The translations under genes and the position numbers were made by a program. The notes below the pieces were generated by a model. The model had not been told where the DNA came from. It saw nothing but the letters and a program-made list of their open reading frames with translations, and made no database searches. A stretch of DNA of 64,000 nucleotides from Glycomyces sp. L485 (GTDB taxonomy: Bacteria > Actinomycetota > Actinomycetes > Mycobacteriales > Micromonosporaceae): the NCBI RefSeq assembly GCF_022548875.1, contig NZ_JAKZEW010000001.1, positions 124,264-188,263 of the forward strand, given 5' to 3'. This document shows, piece by piece, positions 35,188-42,652 of the stretch (positions are counted from its first letter, which is position 1; every line of letters starts with the position of its first letter).

Positions 35188-36239
35188 CTATCGAGTATTC
35201 GCGTTTCTCGCGACGGACCGCGCTGACCGGCGCGGCGGCGGTGCTCGCCGCGGGGATCACCGCCGCTCCGCCGCGGGCGGGCGCGGCCGGACCGGCCTCG
35301 GTGATCCGCTCGGCCGCGGCCCGCGGGGCCGAACGTCTGGCGTTGACCGCCGACGGCGATCCCTCTGATGCCTACGAGATCCGGCACTTCACCGTCGACG
35401 CAGACCGAAGGGTCGCACTCGGCGAGCGGCTCGCGATCGATCTCCCCGCAGGGTTCCATCCGCACTCGATGGCGGCCCGCGGCGAGACGCTCTGGATCAC
35501 CGGAGCAGTCGACGAGTTCGTCAAGACCGTCACCGTCGACAACCGATTCGACGCCCTCCCTGAGCGGCTCCGCGACCTCGCCGACCCGGACGACGCCGAC
35601 CCCTACCTGCCTGACGGCATCGTCGACATCGACGTCTACCGGGCGCGCCCGGCCCTGCTCCGCGTCCAGGATTCCCGGCCTGCTTTCGTCGAACTCCCGA
35701 CGCCCGAACAGATGGGTTCCGGGGCGGCCATGGCCATAGCACTGCTAGGAAACGACGACATCGCCATCGCGATCGAAGGCTGCTCGGACCCCGACCTCGC
35801 CGTGATTTCGCGCAGTCACCTCGCCGTCAGCGTCGATGACGGACGTACTTGGCGGTACCAGTCGGCTGCCGTGGGTCTCGGCGAGGGCTACGGCACCGTC
35901 CTCGCCTCCGTCGGCGACCGCATTCTCGCCGTCACCGCCGACGGCGACGGCACCCAGACGCTCCACGTCGGCCGTCCAGGCATCGGCTTCGAGCGGGCGG
36001 CGGCCCAGACCGGCGCAGGACGCCCCATGGCAGCGATACCCACTGCCGAAGGCAGCGTCAGCGTCTACAGCGACCGCGACGGCAAGGTGAGCGAAGCCCG
36101 TTTCACCGCCGAGGGACGCGCCCTCGAATCGGCCGGCGCCGCGTGCGGCTGCGCCGGGGAGGTCCTCGCGGTCCAGGGACTCGCAGACGCCTGGCTCGAA
36201 GCCGACGGCGACGAGACCCGCGCCCAAGGAATGGAGTGA
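35181..36239 (+). CDS. Tat-exported protein, probably beta-propeller
   Basis: 352 residues with a twin-arginine signal: FSRRTALTGAAAVLAAGITA at residues 9-28, ending near AGA-AGP. The mature part has repeated short beta motifs (AARGETLWITGAV, SHLAVSVDDGRTWRYQ, ASVGDRILAVTADGDGTQTL, TAEGSVSVYSDRDGKV) in the manner of Asp-box/sialidase-like propellers. There is no catalytic signature. A two-cysteine CGCAG near the end is unusual. No ribosome site is seen; the ATG lies in an inverted repeat. It is followed 9 bp later by an extensin/M15-like protein and then a lipoprotein, so the three may work together at the cell surface. Confidence 0.7.
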   Translation: MATIEYSRFSRRTALTGAAAVLAAGITAAPPRAGAAGPASVIRSAAARGAERLALTADGDPSDAYEIRHFTVDADRRVALGERLAIDLPAGFHPHSMAARGETLWITGAVDEFVKTVTVDNRFDALPERLRDLADPDDADPYLPDGIVDIDVYRARPALLRVQDSRPAFVELPTPEQMGSGAAMAIALLGNDDIAIAIEGCSDPDLAVISRSHLAVSVDDGRTWRYQSAAVGLGEGYGTVLASVGDRILAVTADGDGTQTLHVGRPGIGFERAAAQTGAGRPMAAIPTAEGSVSVYSDRDGKVSEARFTAEGRALESAGAACGCAGEVLAVQGLADAWLEADGDETRAQGME

Positions 36240-36248
36240 GGAGCAACG

Positions 36249-37028
36249 ATGGGCTTTCCGAGCAGCAGCAAGGCATTCGCGTCGTCGAAATGCGCCCTGC
36301 CGGACATCACTCGCAACTGGCTGCACAAGACGTCGTGGAAGATGAGGCAGCGAGCCGGTCTCAACGGCAACGGGTACGGGGTTCACCCGTCGACCTCGTC
36401 TTTGACGATGCACCGGGAAACGCATGACCGGGCGAGCAGACTCGTCCAGAACCTCCACATCCTCGGCCTGTACTTCCCTCCGGACAACGACCCTTGGTCG
36501 TTCCGCTGGGCGGGGGTGGCCGGAGCCAAAGTCTGCAAGCCGGGCTACCACCGCTACGGCGCGGCCATCGATTTCACCAAGTTCGCCTGGGGCCCGGGAC
36601 GGTACGTCGACCTGGCCGTCCACGGGAAGGACCGGCGCCGCCGCCTGCGCCGCCGGTACCTCGCGGTCATCGCGATCTGCCGCAAATACTTCGGCACGGT
36701 CCTGCACACCCACAACGATCCAGACGGGACGCACTGGAACCACATCCACGTGGATCGCGGTCGACAGGCCGTCGCGCTCGACTTCGACTACGGCACAGAC
36801 TGCACTATCATCCAGTGGGCCGCGAGGGATCTAGCCGGGATGACCGATATGAGGATCGACGGCCACTGGGGTCCGCAGGCGCTGGAGGGGCTCCGGCTTC
36901 TGCGCACCCGGTTCCAGGCCGAAGAGGTCCGACCGACTGTCACGGCCGTGGAAGGACGCGTCTGGCTCGATCTGATCGCCAGGCACGCCATGGCCGACGA
37001 GAACGCCGGAACGTTCACGGTGAAGTGA
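36249..37028 (+). CDS. Extensin-like/M15-type putative zinc peptidase
   Basis: 259 residues from ATG 36249 with GAGGAGC upstream. The zinc motif set of the D-Ala-D-Ala carboxypeptidase/extensin-like fold is visible: HRYGAAIDFTKFAWG (H-x6-D) and, about 60 residues on, GTHWNHIHVDRG (the HxH pair). These proteins trim peptidoglycan peptides or are inactive relatives. No signal peptide is visible, which is odd for a wall enzyme. The neighbours on both sides are exported, so export by another route or a longer N-terminus should be considered. The C-terminal 70 residues (TIIQWAARDLAGMTDMRIDG and beyond) resemble a peptidoglycan-binding-like helical repeat. Confidence 0.7.
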   Translation: MGFPSSSKAFASSKCALPDITRNWLHKTSWKMRQRAGLNGNGYGVHPSTSSLTMHRETHDRASRLVQNLHILGLYFPPDNDPWSFRWAGVAGAKVCKPGYHRYGAAIDFTKFAWGPGRYVDLAVHGKDRRRRLRRRYLAVIAICRKYFGTVLHTHNDPDGTHWNHIHVDRGRQAVALDFDYGTDCTIIQWAARDLAGMTDMRIDGHWGPQALEGLRLLRTRFQAEEVRPTVTAVEGRVWLDLIARHAMADENAGTFTVK

Positions 37029-37037
37029 GGGGACGAC

Positions 37038-38057
37038 ATGGCCGAGCGACGACGCGAAATCCGACTCATGGCGGGCGGGCTGCTGCTGGCCGCCGGCCTC
37101 ACGGCCTGCGATGCCGGCTCGGCGGGCGACGACGGGGGCGAGGACGGGGGCGAGGACGACCACGGCGTGCTGTACGGCGTGGGCGACGACCATACGCTGT
37201 GGCGCTGGGAGGTCGGCTCCGACGAGGTGGAGGCGGTGTTCGACCTGGGCGGCGTCTGGGAGCGGGAGGGCGACGTGGGCGCGGTCCTCCGGGCCTCGCT
37301 GAGCGTGGCTCCCGACCAGAGGCACGCGTCGTGGATCGCGGGCGGAGGCCCGAACGCCGAGCTCCAGATCGGCGATTTGGAATCCGGCGAGATCAGTGGA
37401 ACCGTGCCGTACCCGGTCGACCACGCCTGCCTGGACCCGGTATGGGCCCCGGAAGGGAAGTCCCTACTGGTCCACCGAACGGAAGTCTGGGGCGCGGCGT
37501 CGCAAGGCGACGGGATGCCGGGCGAAGTCTGGGGGTCGACGGAGTGGCTCTCGCCCGAGGGAGACCGGCTGCCGTCCGAGAACGATCTCGAAGACGGCTG
37601 CAGGCTGCGCTGGTACGAGGCCGATGGTGCCGTCGAAGGGATCTACCACGATCTCGGGGTGAGCGAACTGTACCGAGTGGACGAGACCGGCGAGCGGTTC
37701 GAGACGATTTCGCTTGACGAGCTCGGCGGTGTCGAGCCCGAGGTCACCGGCCTGGTCGCGGTCGACCCGTCGGGCCGGTACGTGTGCCTGGCCGACGGCT
37801 ACGACGAATTTGGGACCTATGGAGGAGGCTTCACGATCCGCCCGCAGACTGGAACCAAGGTGATCGACCTGGCCTCCGGCGAAACCGCCGGAAAGCAGGG
37901 CGCGACCTGCGAATCCCTGGCGGCCGGGGGCTACCTCTCCAGAGGCGACACGGAAGTCGAGCTCATCGACTACCAGGGCGAATCCAAATGGAAGACGAGC
38001 CTCCCACCCGAGATCGAGAACTCACCGAACCTGTTCTACTTCTCCGCAACGCCATGA
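37038..38057 (+). CDS. Lipoprotein with beta-propeller-like body
   Basis: 339 residues from ATG 37038, 9 bp after the previous stop, with GAGGGG as ribosome site. Lipoprotein signal: RRREIRLMAGGLLLAAGLTAC with lipobox LTAC, then a disordered Gly/Asp/Glu linker. The body has WD/PQQ-like blades (LYGVGDDHTLWRWEVGSDEV, DQRHASWIAGGGPNAELQIG) and ends FYFSATP. Three cysteines beyond the lipid-linked one are spaced far apart. Last gene of the 35181-38057 surface operon. Function unknown. Confidence 0.72.
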   Translation: MAERRREIRLMAGGLLLAAGLTACDAGSAGDDGGEDGGEDDHGVLYGVGDDHTLWRWEVGSDEVEAVFDLGGVWEREGDVGAVLRASLSVAPDQRHASWIAGGGPNAELQIGDLESGEISGTVPYPVDHACLDPVWAPEGKSLLVHRTEVWGAASQGDGMPGEVWGSTEWLSPEGDRLPSENDLEDGCRLRWYEADGAVEGIYHDLGVSELYRVDETGERFETISLDELGGVEPEVTGLVAVDPSGRYVCLADGYDEFGTYGGGFTIRPQTGTKVIDLASGETAGKQGATCESLAAGGYLSRGDTEVELIDYQGESKWKTSLPPEIENSPNLFYFSATP

Positions 38058-38299
38058 CACCTTCTGTCGAACGTGCCGTCGTTCATCTGAGGTCACGATC
38101 CTCTTCGGGCGGACACTGAACCCTTGGGACAGTGCCGAGAGCGCCTCGGCCTGGTTCGACCCGATGGTCTCAGCGGTCGTCGAGTGCGCTGTCCGGGAGC
38201 CAAGTGGACGAAGCGCAGGCGACGGCCGGTCCGCTCGGCGGCCACCGCCTCGTCTACGTTGCGGGGGAGGCGGATCGCATCGGACACGGCCTCACCTTG

Positions 38300-40546
38300 T
38301 CACAAGGGATGCGGTCGCGGCAACGCGATTGCCTGGACCCACCCTTGCCCAGCGTCGATGTCGATGAGCTTGTCGTCGCCGTTCAAGTCGCGCACGACGA
38401 TCCGTCCGTTCCGGTCGCCGGTGAGGATCAGCGGAGCGTCGCCTCTGGTGTCGATCTCCAAAGCATAGACGGGGTCCGAATGGTCGTTGAAGACCTTGCG
38501 TTCGATGCCGTCCTCCAAGTCCCACACGCGGACCGAGCCGTCGTCTCCGGACGAGACGGCCAGCAGACCCTCATCGGTCTCGACCAGCTCGATTACCCGC
38601 ACTCTTGCGGTGTGGCCGGTGAGCGGATCGCCGACGACCTCGCCGCTCGCCAGGTCCCGGACCAACAGCGCGGCGTCGTCATCGGCGCTGATCACCACCT
38701 GATTCCCCTCGAGGACGCCGGTGGTCATGCCGCGGATGGTCGAGTCGGTGTCGACGGCTCGGGCGGCCTCGTCTCCCGTGTTCGGGTCCCACACCCGCAT
38801 GAACCCGTCATTGCCACCGGTGACCACCACGGGGCGACCGTCGAGCTCTGAGACGGCGATGGACCGCACGTCGGCGGTGTGGCCCTCGAACTTCGAGACG
38901 GGTTCGCCGCTGGCCAGGTCCCACACCCTCGCCAGATCGTCGTTGCCGGCCGACACGATCACGGGCCTGCCGTCGAGGTCGAACACGGCGATAGACCCGA
39001 TCGAGTCCGTGTGCGCCTCCTCGATGGTTCTGGGCTCGGCCGGCTCGTCGAGGTCCCAGATTCGGATCGTGTGGTCCTGGCCGCTGGAGACGAGTACGCC
39101 ACTACCGTCGAGTTCCGCGAAGGCGGCGGCGAAGACGTAGCCGTCGTGCGCCGGGATCGGATCGCCGACCGCCTCCCCTTCAAGGTTCCACGTCCGCAAA
39201 GTGCCGTCGGTGCCGGTCGAGACGAACCTTGAGGCCCATTCATCCATAGTGTTCGCTTGTCCGGGAGGCTCCTCGCCCGGACGTTCACCGTCCGGCCACC
39301 AGACGTACGCTGCCGCCACCATGCCCAGCACCAGCGCGACCGTGGCGAGTGCCGTGAGGGCTCGGCGATGTCGGGGAGCCGGACCGGATGGTGGCGTCGG
39401 AGTCGGCGCCGGTGGAAGCCGCTGCGTCACCGCCGTCGGAGGCGACACAGGCGAAACCGCGGGCGGTGGCGGTTCCCCGGCTATGAGCAGGCAGCCTTCC
39501 GCGACTACGAGCTCTGGTTGTTCCAACACCGTGGGCGGTGTGCCGAGCTCCCGATGCAGCATCGTCGCCACCAGCGGCATCCGCGAGGCCCCGCCGACGA
39601 GGAACACCCCCGCCGTCCGTTCCGGAGTCAGACGCGCCTCCCTGATCGCACCGCCGGTCACCTTGACCGCCCGCGCCAGCAGCGGTCCCACGACCTGCTC
39701 GAGTTCGCCTCGTGTCAGATGCGCGTTCGTGTCGAGCAGCGGCACGAGCAGGTCGGCCCGCTGCTGGCGCGACAGCTGCTCCTTGGCCACCCGCACCTCC
39801 TCGTAGAGCGTCCTGCGGTGGCGGCGGTCCGACGACGTGGTCGGGTCGACCAGGCGAGGCCAGTCCTCCTTTTCCGACATCTGCCGGCCCAGGTATTCGA
39901 CCAGCGCCGCGTCGAGGTCGAGCCCGCCCAGATCGTCCAGACCGTCCACCGCGAGGACATCGAAGCCCCGCGGGCTTCGCTGCACGACGCTCGCGTCGAA
40001 CGTGCCCGCCCCGAAGTCGTGGATCACGACGGCCGAACCGGTCGGCACCGCGTGTTCGAGCGCGGTCGTGAAGTACGCGGCCGCCGCCACCGGTTCGGTT
40101 TCCACGGCGGTGACCCGAAGACCGGCAGCGCCGGCGGCGTCGATCAGCAGCTGTCGCCTCGCCGGGCCCCAGGTTGCGGGGACGGTCAACGCCACCTGGT
40201 CGAGTCGGCCCACCACCTGCAGCGCCTCCTCGCGGACGCGCGCCAGCACCGCCGAGAACAGATCGACCACCGTATATTCCCGCCGCCCGAGCAGCGTGTA
40301 CTCATCGGCGATGCGGCGCTTGGGGTTCGGTTCGAGACACTCCGGGCGGAGCACACCCGCCCGCAGGGCGTCTCGCCCGGTGACGAGTCGGCCGTCTTCC
40401 TCGGCGAACACTGCCGACGGGAGTAGTGGCGATCCGTCGAACAGCAGTGGTCGGGTGCGGCCGCCCCTGCCGTGTACCGCGACCGTGTGGGAGGTCCCGA
40501 AATCGACGCCGAGAGCGATCGGGCCGGATGAGGAGGGGGAATCCAT
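38300..40546 (-). CDS. Hsp70-like ATPase fused through a TM helix to a WD40 propeller
   Basis: 748 residues from ATG 40546 (TAACTT lies 6 nt upstream, so probably leaderless; a GTG two codons earlier is possible). Residues 1-355 are an Hsp70-type actin fold: GVDFGTSHTVAVHGRGGR phosphate-1 loop, VIHDFGAGTFDASVV phosphate-2, and FLVGGASRMPLVATML adenosine motif. A Pro-rich linker leads to one membrane helix (ALTALATVALVLGMVAAAYV, about 397-417). About seven WD40 blades follow, each with an (I/V)R(I/V)WDL-type end such as DHTIRIWDLDEP and DGSVRVWDLEDG. There is no peptide-binding domain. The ATPase would be cytosolic and the propeller outside, suggesting signalling or cell-wall assembly across the membrane rather than chaperoning. 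Confidence 0.85.
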   Translation of the reverse strand: MDSPSSSGPIALGVDFGTSHTVAVHGRGGRTRPLLFDGSPLLPSAVFAEEDGRLVTGRDALRAGVLRPECLEPNPKRRIADEYTLLGRREYTVVDLFSAVLARVREEALQVVGRLDQVALTVPATWGPARRQLLIDAAGAAGLRVTAVETEPVAAAAYFTTALEHAVPTGSAVVIHDFGAGTFDASVVQRSPRGFDVLAVDGLDDLGGLDLDAALVEYLGRQMSEKEDWPRLVDPTTSSDRRHRRTLYEEVRVAKEQLSRQQRADLLVPLLDTNAHLTRGELEQVVGPLLARAVKVTGGAIREARLTPERTAGVFLVGGASRMPLVATMLHRELGTPPTVLEQPELVVAEGCLLIAGEPPPPAVSPVSPPTAVTQRLPPAPTPTPPSGPAPRHRRALTALATVALVLGMVAAAYVWWPDGERPGEEPPGQANTMDEWASRFVSTGTDGTLRTWNLEGEAVGDPIPAHDGYVFAAAFAELDGSGVLVSSGQDHTIRIWDLDEPAEPRTIEEAHTDSIGSIAVFDLDGRPVIVSAGNDDLARVWDLASGEPVSKFEGHTADVRSIAVSELDGRPVVVTGGNDGFMRVWDPNTGDEAARAVDTDSTIRGMTTGVLEGNQVVISADDDAALLVRDLASGEVVGDPLTGHTARVRVIELVETDEGLLAVSSGDDGSVRVWDLEDGIERKVFNDHSDPVYALEIDTRGDAPLILTGDRNGRIVVRDLNGDDKLIDIDAGQGWVQAIALPRPHPL

Positions 40547-40552
40547 AATCAC

Positions 40553-40558
40553 AAGTTA
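40553..40558 (-). promoter_or_regulatory. -10 TAACTT of a leaderless promoter (Hsp70-WD40 gene)
   Basis: On the minus strand TAACTT ends 6 nt before ATG 40546. The remainder of the divergent 313-bp region to 40859 holds a 10-bp direct repeat GGCCGCGATC (about 40822 and 40836) and no gene. Confidence 0.5.
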
Positions 40559-40859
40559 ACGACGGGCCACCACTTTGTCACCACCCACAACGGCCACAAA
40601 TCGGTCCCGACACTGGGGACGACACGCGACAGCTGATTCTTCTGATTTTTGTAGGAATGCTGCAATCGTGGATTTCTACGTCCCGGCACTTGTCTCCTAC
40701 GGTCGAAAAGGCGTCGGGCAGGTGGATTCCAATGTCTACAGATTCGGCGCTCCCACGGAGGTGACCGGGGCGGCACCGTGATTGAAATTACCCAGGGTCA
40801 TGTCTAAGTTACTGAGTCGTAGGCCGCGATCTGGCGGCCGCGATCCTTAGGAGTCAGCC

Positions 40860-41240
40860 ATGACTTGTAATGAGCAGCAACGAGTCCCAGCTCCCCGCGT
40901 CTCGCCGCGACAGGCGGCGGGCTTCTCCTGCCAGTTCCTGAACGTCCTGGCGGGCAGGCGCCCGGCGCTAGACCTGGAGCGGTACGCCACGCCGCGGGGC
41001 TGGGCCGCGTTCTGTCGCGTCCGACGGCAGATCCCCAACCGTCTCAGCGAGACGCGCATCCGTCGCATGTCCTGTCCGACCGAGCACACGGCCGAGCTCG
41101 TCGCGCTCATCGGCGACGGGCGTACCCGCCGGGCGATGACGTTGACGTTCCGGCTCGTCCGCGAGGGATGGCGACTCGACGACTGCGCCGTCCTGACCGT
41201 CGATCACAACCGGCGCAGACGCCTGGGTGCGCCTGCCTGA
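40860..41240 (+). CDS. Rv3235-family protein
   Basis: 126 residues from ATG 40860 with AGGAG at 6 nt. It matches the small actinobacterial family named after Mycobacterium tuberculosis Rv3235: a helix AAGFSCQFLNVLAGRRPALD, then LERYATPRGWAAFCRVRRQI, a strand set VALIGDGRTRRAMTLTFRLV and the closing REGWRLDDCAVL. The family usually sits near secA. Its function is unknown, possibly tied to SecA-dependent export. secA is not adjacent here; downstream is degraded sequence. Confidence 0.75.
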   Translation: MTCNEQQRVPAPRVSPRQAAGFSCQFLNVLAGRRPALDLERYATPRGWAAFCRVRRQIPNRLSETRIRRMSCPTEHTAELVALIGDGRTRRAMTLTFRLVREGWRLDDCAVLTVDHNRRRRLGAPA

Positions 41241-41283
41241 CGAGTCCGGTGAGGGGCGGGGCGCCCGCCCCTCACCGGGTCGA

Positions 41284-41445
41284 TCAAGCCGTGATGCACT
41301 CGCGGCCGTCAACGAAGACGCGGATGGCGGACAGCGGCTCGCCGCTCCCGGTGAAGCCGCCGGGATGCTCCCGTTCCATTCCGTGTTGGTCATGGTCACC
41401 GCCGAGCCGTTCTGGGTCCATTCGGCATTCCACGCGCCTAAACCC
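41284..41445 (-). pseudogene. Remnant of a CBM2 cellulose-binding module
   Basis: Reading the minus strand from about 41445, the sequence encodes GAWNAEWTQNGSAVTMTN and then TEWNGSIPA, the hallmark of family 2 carbohydrate-binding modules. After a deletion and frame change it continues GFTGSGEPLSAIRVFVDGRE and ends CITA-stop at 41284. That is the normal CBM2 end pattern (GF-x-G...F-x-x-(D/N)G-x-x-C). Only about 50 residues survive, with no upstream catalytic domain, so this is a decayed 3' fragment of a secreted polysaccharide-degrading enzyme. Confidence 0.6.
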
Positions 41446-41597
41446 AGCCGAGAAACGCGATGCCTCAAGCCGCAGAGCTGGACTGCTGCGCGCTACGGGG
41501 TTCTACCGCGACGCGGTTTGCATGCGGCTCTGGTGGTGCCAGTGAGTTCCAAGTTCGCGGGAAGCTTCGGGTCGTCGATGAGGTGTGCGGCAATGTG

Positions 41598-41603
41598 GAT
41601 AAT
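41598..41603 (+). promoter_or_regulatory. -10 GATAAT, leaderless start of the acetyltransferase gene
   Basis: GATAAT ends 6 nt before ATG 41610; no ribosome site is present. Confidence 0.45.
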
Positions 41604-41609
41604 GAAGCC

Positions 41610-42167
41610 ATGCTGACACCGTCGCTTCCGCCTTGGCCGCTTACGCCGCCTGCGCACGGCGGTGTTGTGCTGCGTCGGGCGTGTGAGAGCGATGCCGCGA
41701 TGGCTCGGGAACTTTCAACCGACGCTTACGTGCCGACGATCGGCACGCTTCCTTCGCACGCCAGCGATGCGGAGGCCCTGGCGTGGATAGGTCGGCAACA
41801 CCGGCGCTATGACGAAGGCACCGGTTTCTCCTTCGTAATCGCAGCGGCGGGAACCGATGTGGCGGTCGGCCAATGCGGACTTTGGCTCAGCGAACTCGCA
41901 GACGGCAGGGCTACGGCCGGGTACTCGATTGTGCCGTCCGCCCGAGGGCGCGGGTTCGCCGCCGATGCGCTTACCGCGCTCACCGCCTTCGGATGGACGG
42001 TGCCGGACCTGTTCCGGATCGCGCTGTACATCGAGCCTTGGAACATCGGCTCGATACGGACCGCTGAGCGTGCCGGATATGCCCGTGAAGGACTACTGCG
42101 AAGCCATCAGGTGATTGCCGGAGTCCGCCGAGACATGCTGCTGTTGGCGGCTGTCCGGCCCGAATAG
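41610..42167 (+). CDS. GNAT-family N-acetyltransferase (RimJ/RimL-like)
   Basis: 185 residues from ATG 41610. Typical order: GVVLRRACESDAAMARELST, then the aromatic FSFVIAAAGTDVAVGQCGLW, the acetyl-CoA site ATAGYSIVPSARGRGFAADAL (R-G-x-G-x-A), the helix FGWTVPDLFRIALYIEPWN, and NIGSIRTAERAGYAREGLLR at the C-terminus. This subgroup acetylates N-terminal alanines, ribosomal proteins or small amines; the target is unknown. It is flanked by a CBM2 remnant on the left and an integrase remnant on the right, so it may be cargo of a lost mobile element. Confidence 0.85.
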   Translation: MLTPSLPPWPLTPPAHGGVVLRRACESDAAMARELSTDAYVPTIGTLPSHASDAEALAWIGRQHRRYDEGTGFSFVIAAAGTDVAVGQCGLWLSELADGRATAGYSIVPSARGRGFAADALTALTAFGWTVPDLFRIALYIEPWNIGSIRTAERAGYAREGLLRSHQVIAGVRRDMLLLAAVRPE

Positions 42168-42203
42168 TTTGAGTCGCATGCGGGCTACGTCTGTAGTCCG
42201 ACA

Positions 42204-42332
42204 CGGATGCTTGGGCACGCGAGCGCCACCGTGACCCTCGATGTCTACGGGCACCTATTCCCCGACCGCTTCGATGAGGTCGCCGACGCAATGAGCGCGA
42301 AGCGGGCCGAGGCGCTGGCGCTCGCAGCCTAG
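42204..42332 (+). pseudogene. Tyrosine-recombinase C-terminal remnant next to tRNA-Arg
   Basis: About 43 codons reading RMLGHASATVTLDVYGHLF, then PDRFDEVADAMSAKRAEALA and a stop at 42332. This is the C-terminal box of phage-type integrases: the LGH histidine and the catalytic Tyr in VYGHLF. Nothing upstream extends the domain, so it is a 3' fragment. It ends 79 bp from the 3' end of tRNA-Arg, the usual attachment site for such elements. Confidence 0.75.
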
Positions 42333-42372
42333 CCGTCCGGGATATATCCGGGATGGTGGGTTTCGAGGAACA

Positions 42373-42397
42373 GAAAAGCCGGGTTAAAAACCCGGCT
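42373..42397 (-). terminator. Intrinsic terminator of tRNA-Arg
   Basis: On the minus strand AGCCGGG pairs with CCCGGCT around a T/A-rich loop and is followed by TTTTC, a classical rho-independent terminator 14-38 nt beyond the tRNA 3' end. Confidence 0.85.
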
Positions 42398-42410
42398 CTA
42401 CCTGTGATGA

Positions 42411-42486
42411 TGGCGCGCCCCGAGGGATTCGAACCCCCAACCTTCTGATCCGTAGTCAGATGCTCTATCCGTTGAGCTAGGGGCGC
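42411..42486 (-). tRNA. tRNA-Arg(ACG)
   Basis: 76 nt with encoded CCA. The acceptor GCGCCCC pairs with GGGGCGC. The anticodon loop is CTACGGA (anticodon ACG, read as ICG after deamination). The T-arm is GTTGGGGGTTCGAATCCC-like, with a canonical TTCGAAT. It is flanked by an integrase remnant, suggesting use as an attachment site. Confidence 0.95.
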
Positions 42487-42652
42487 CTGTCTGGCCCGTT
42501 CGACCAGGCCGCGCACCAGCTTACCCGGGCGTGAAAGCAAGCTGCAAGCGGGTATCCGGTTGTGCGCTAGGTCATTGGAGGTCACTTCACGGGTGCGACG
42601 ACGGCCGCTTCGTAGAATGGGCGTTCGGGACGAGGAGAAGGAGACGGGGCAT

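Noticed and set aside
40575-40781. 68-codon plus frame in the Hsp70-WD40 upstream region
   Set aside because: No ribosome site or coding bias; lies in a divergent promoter region.
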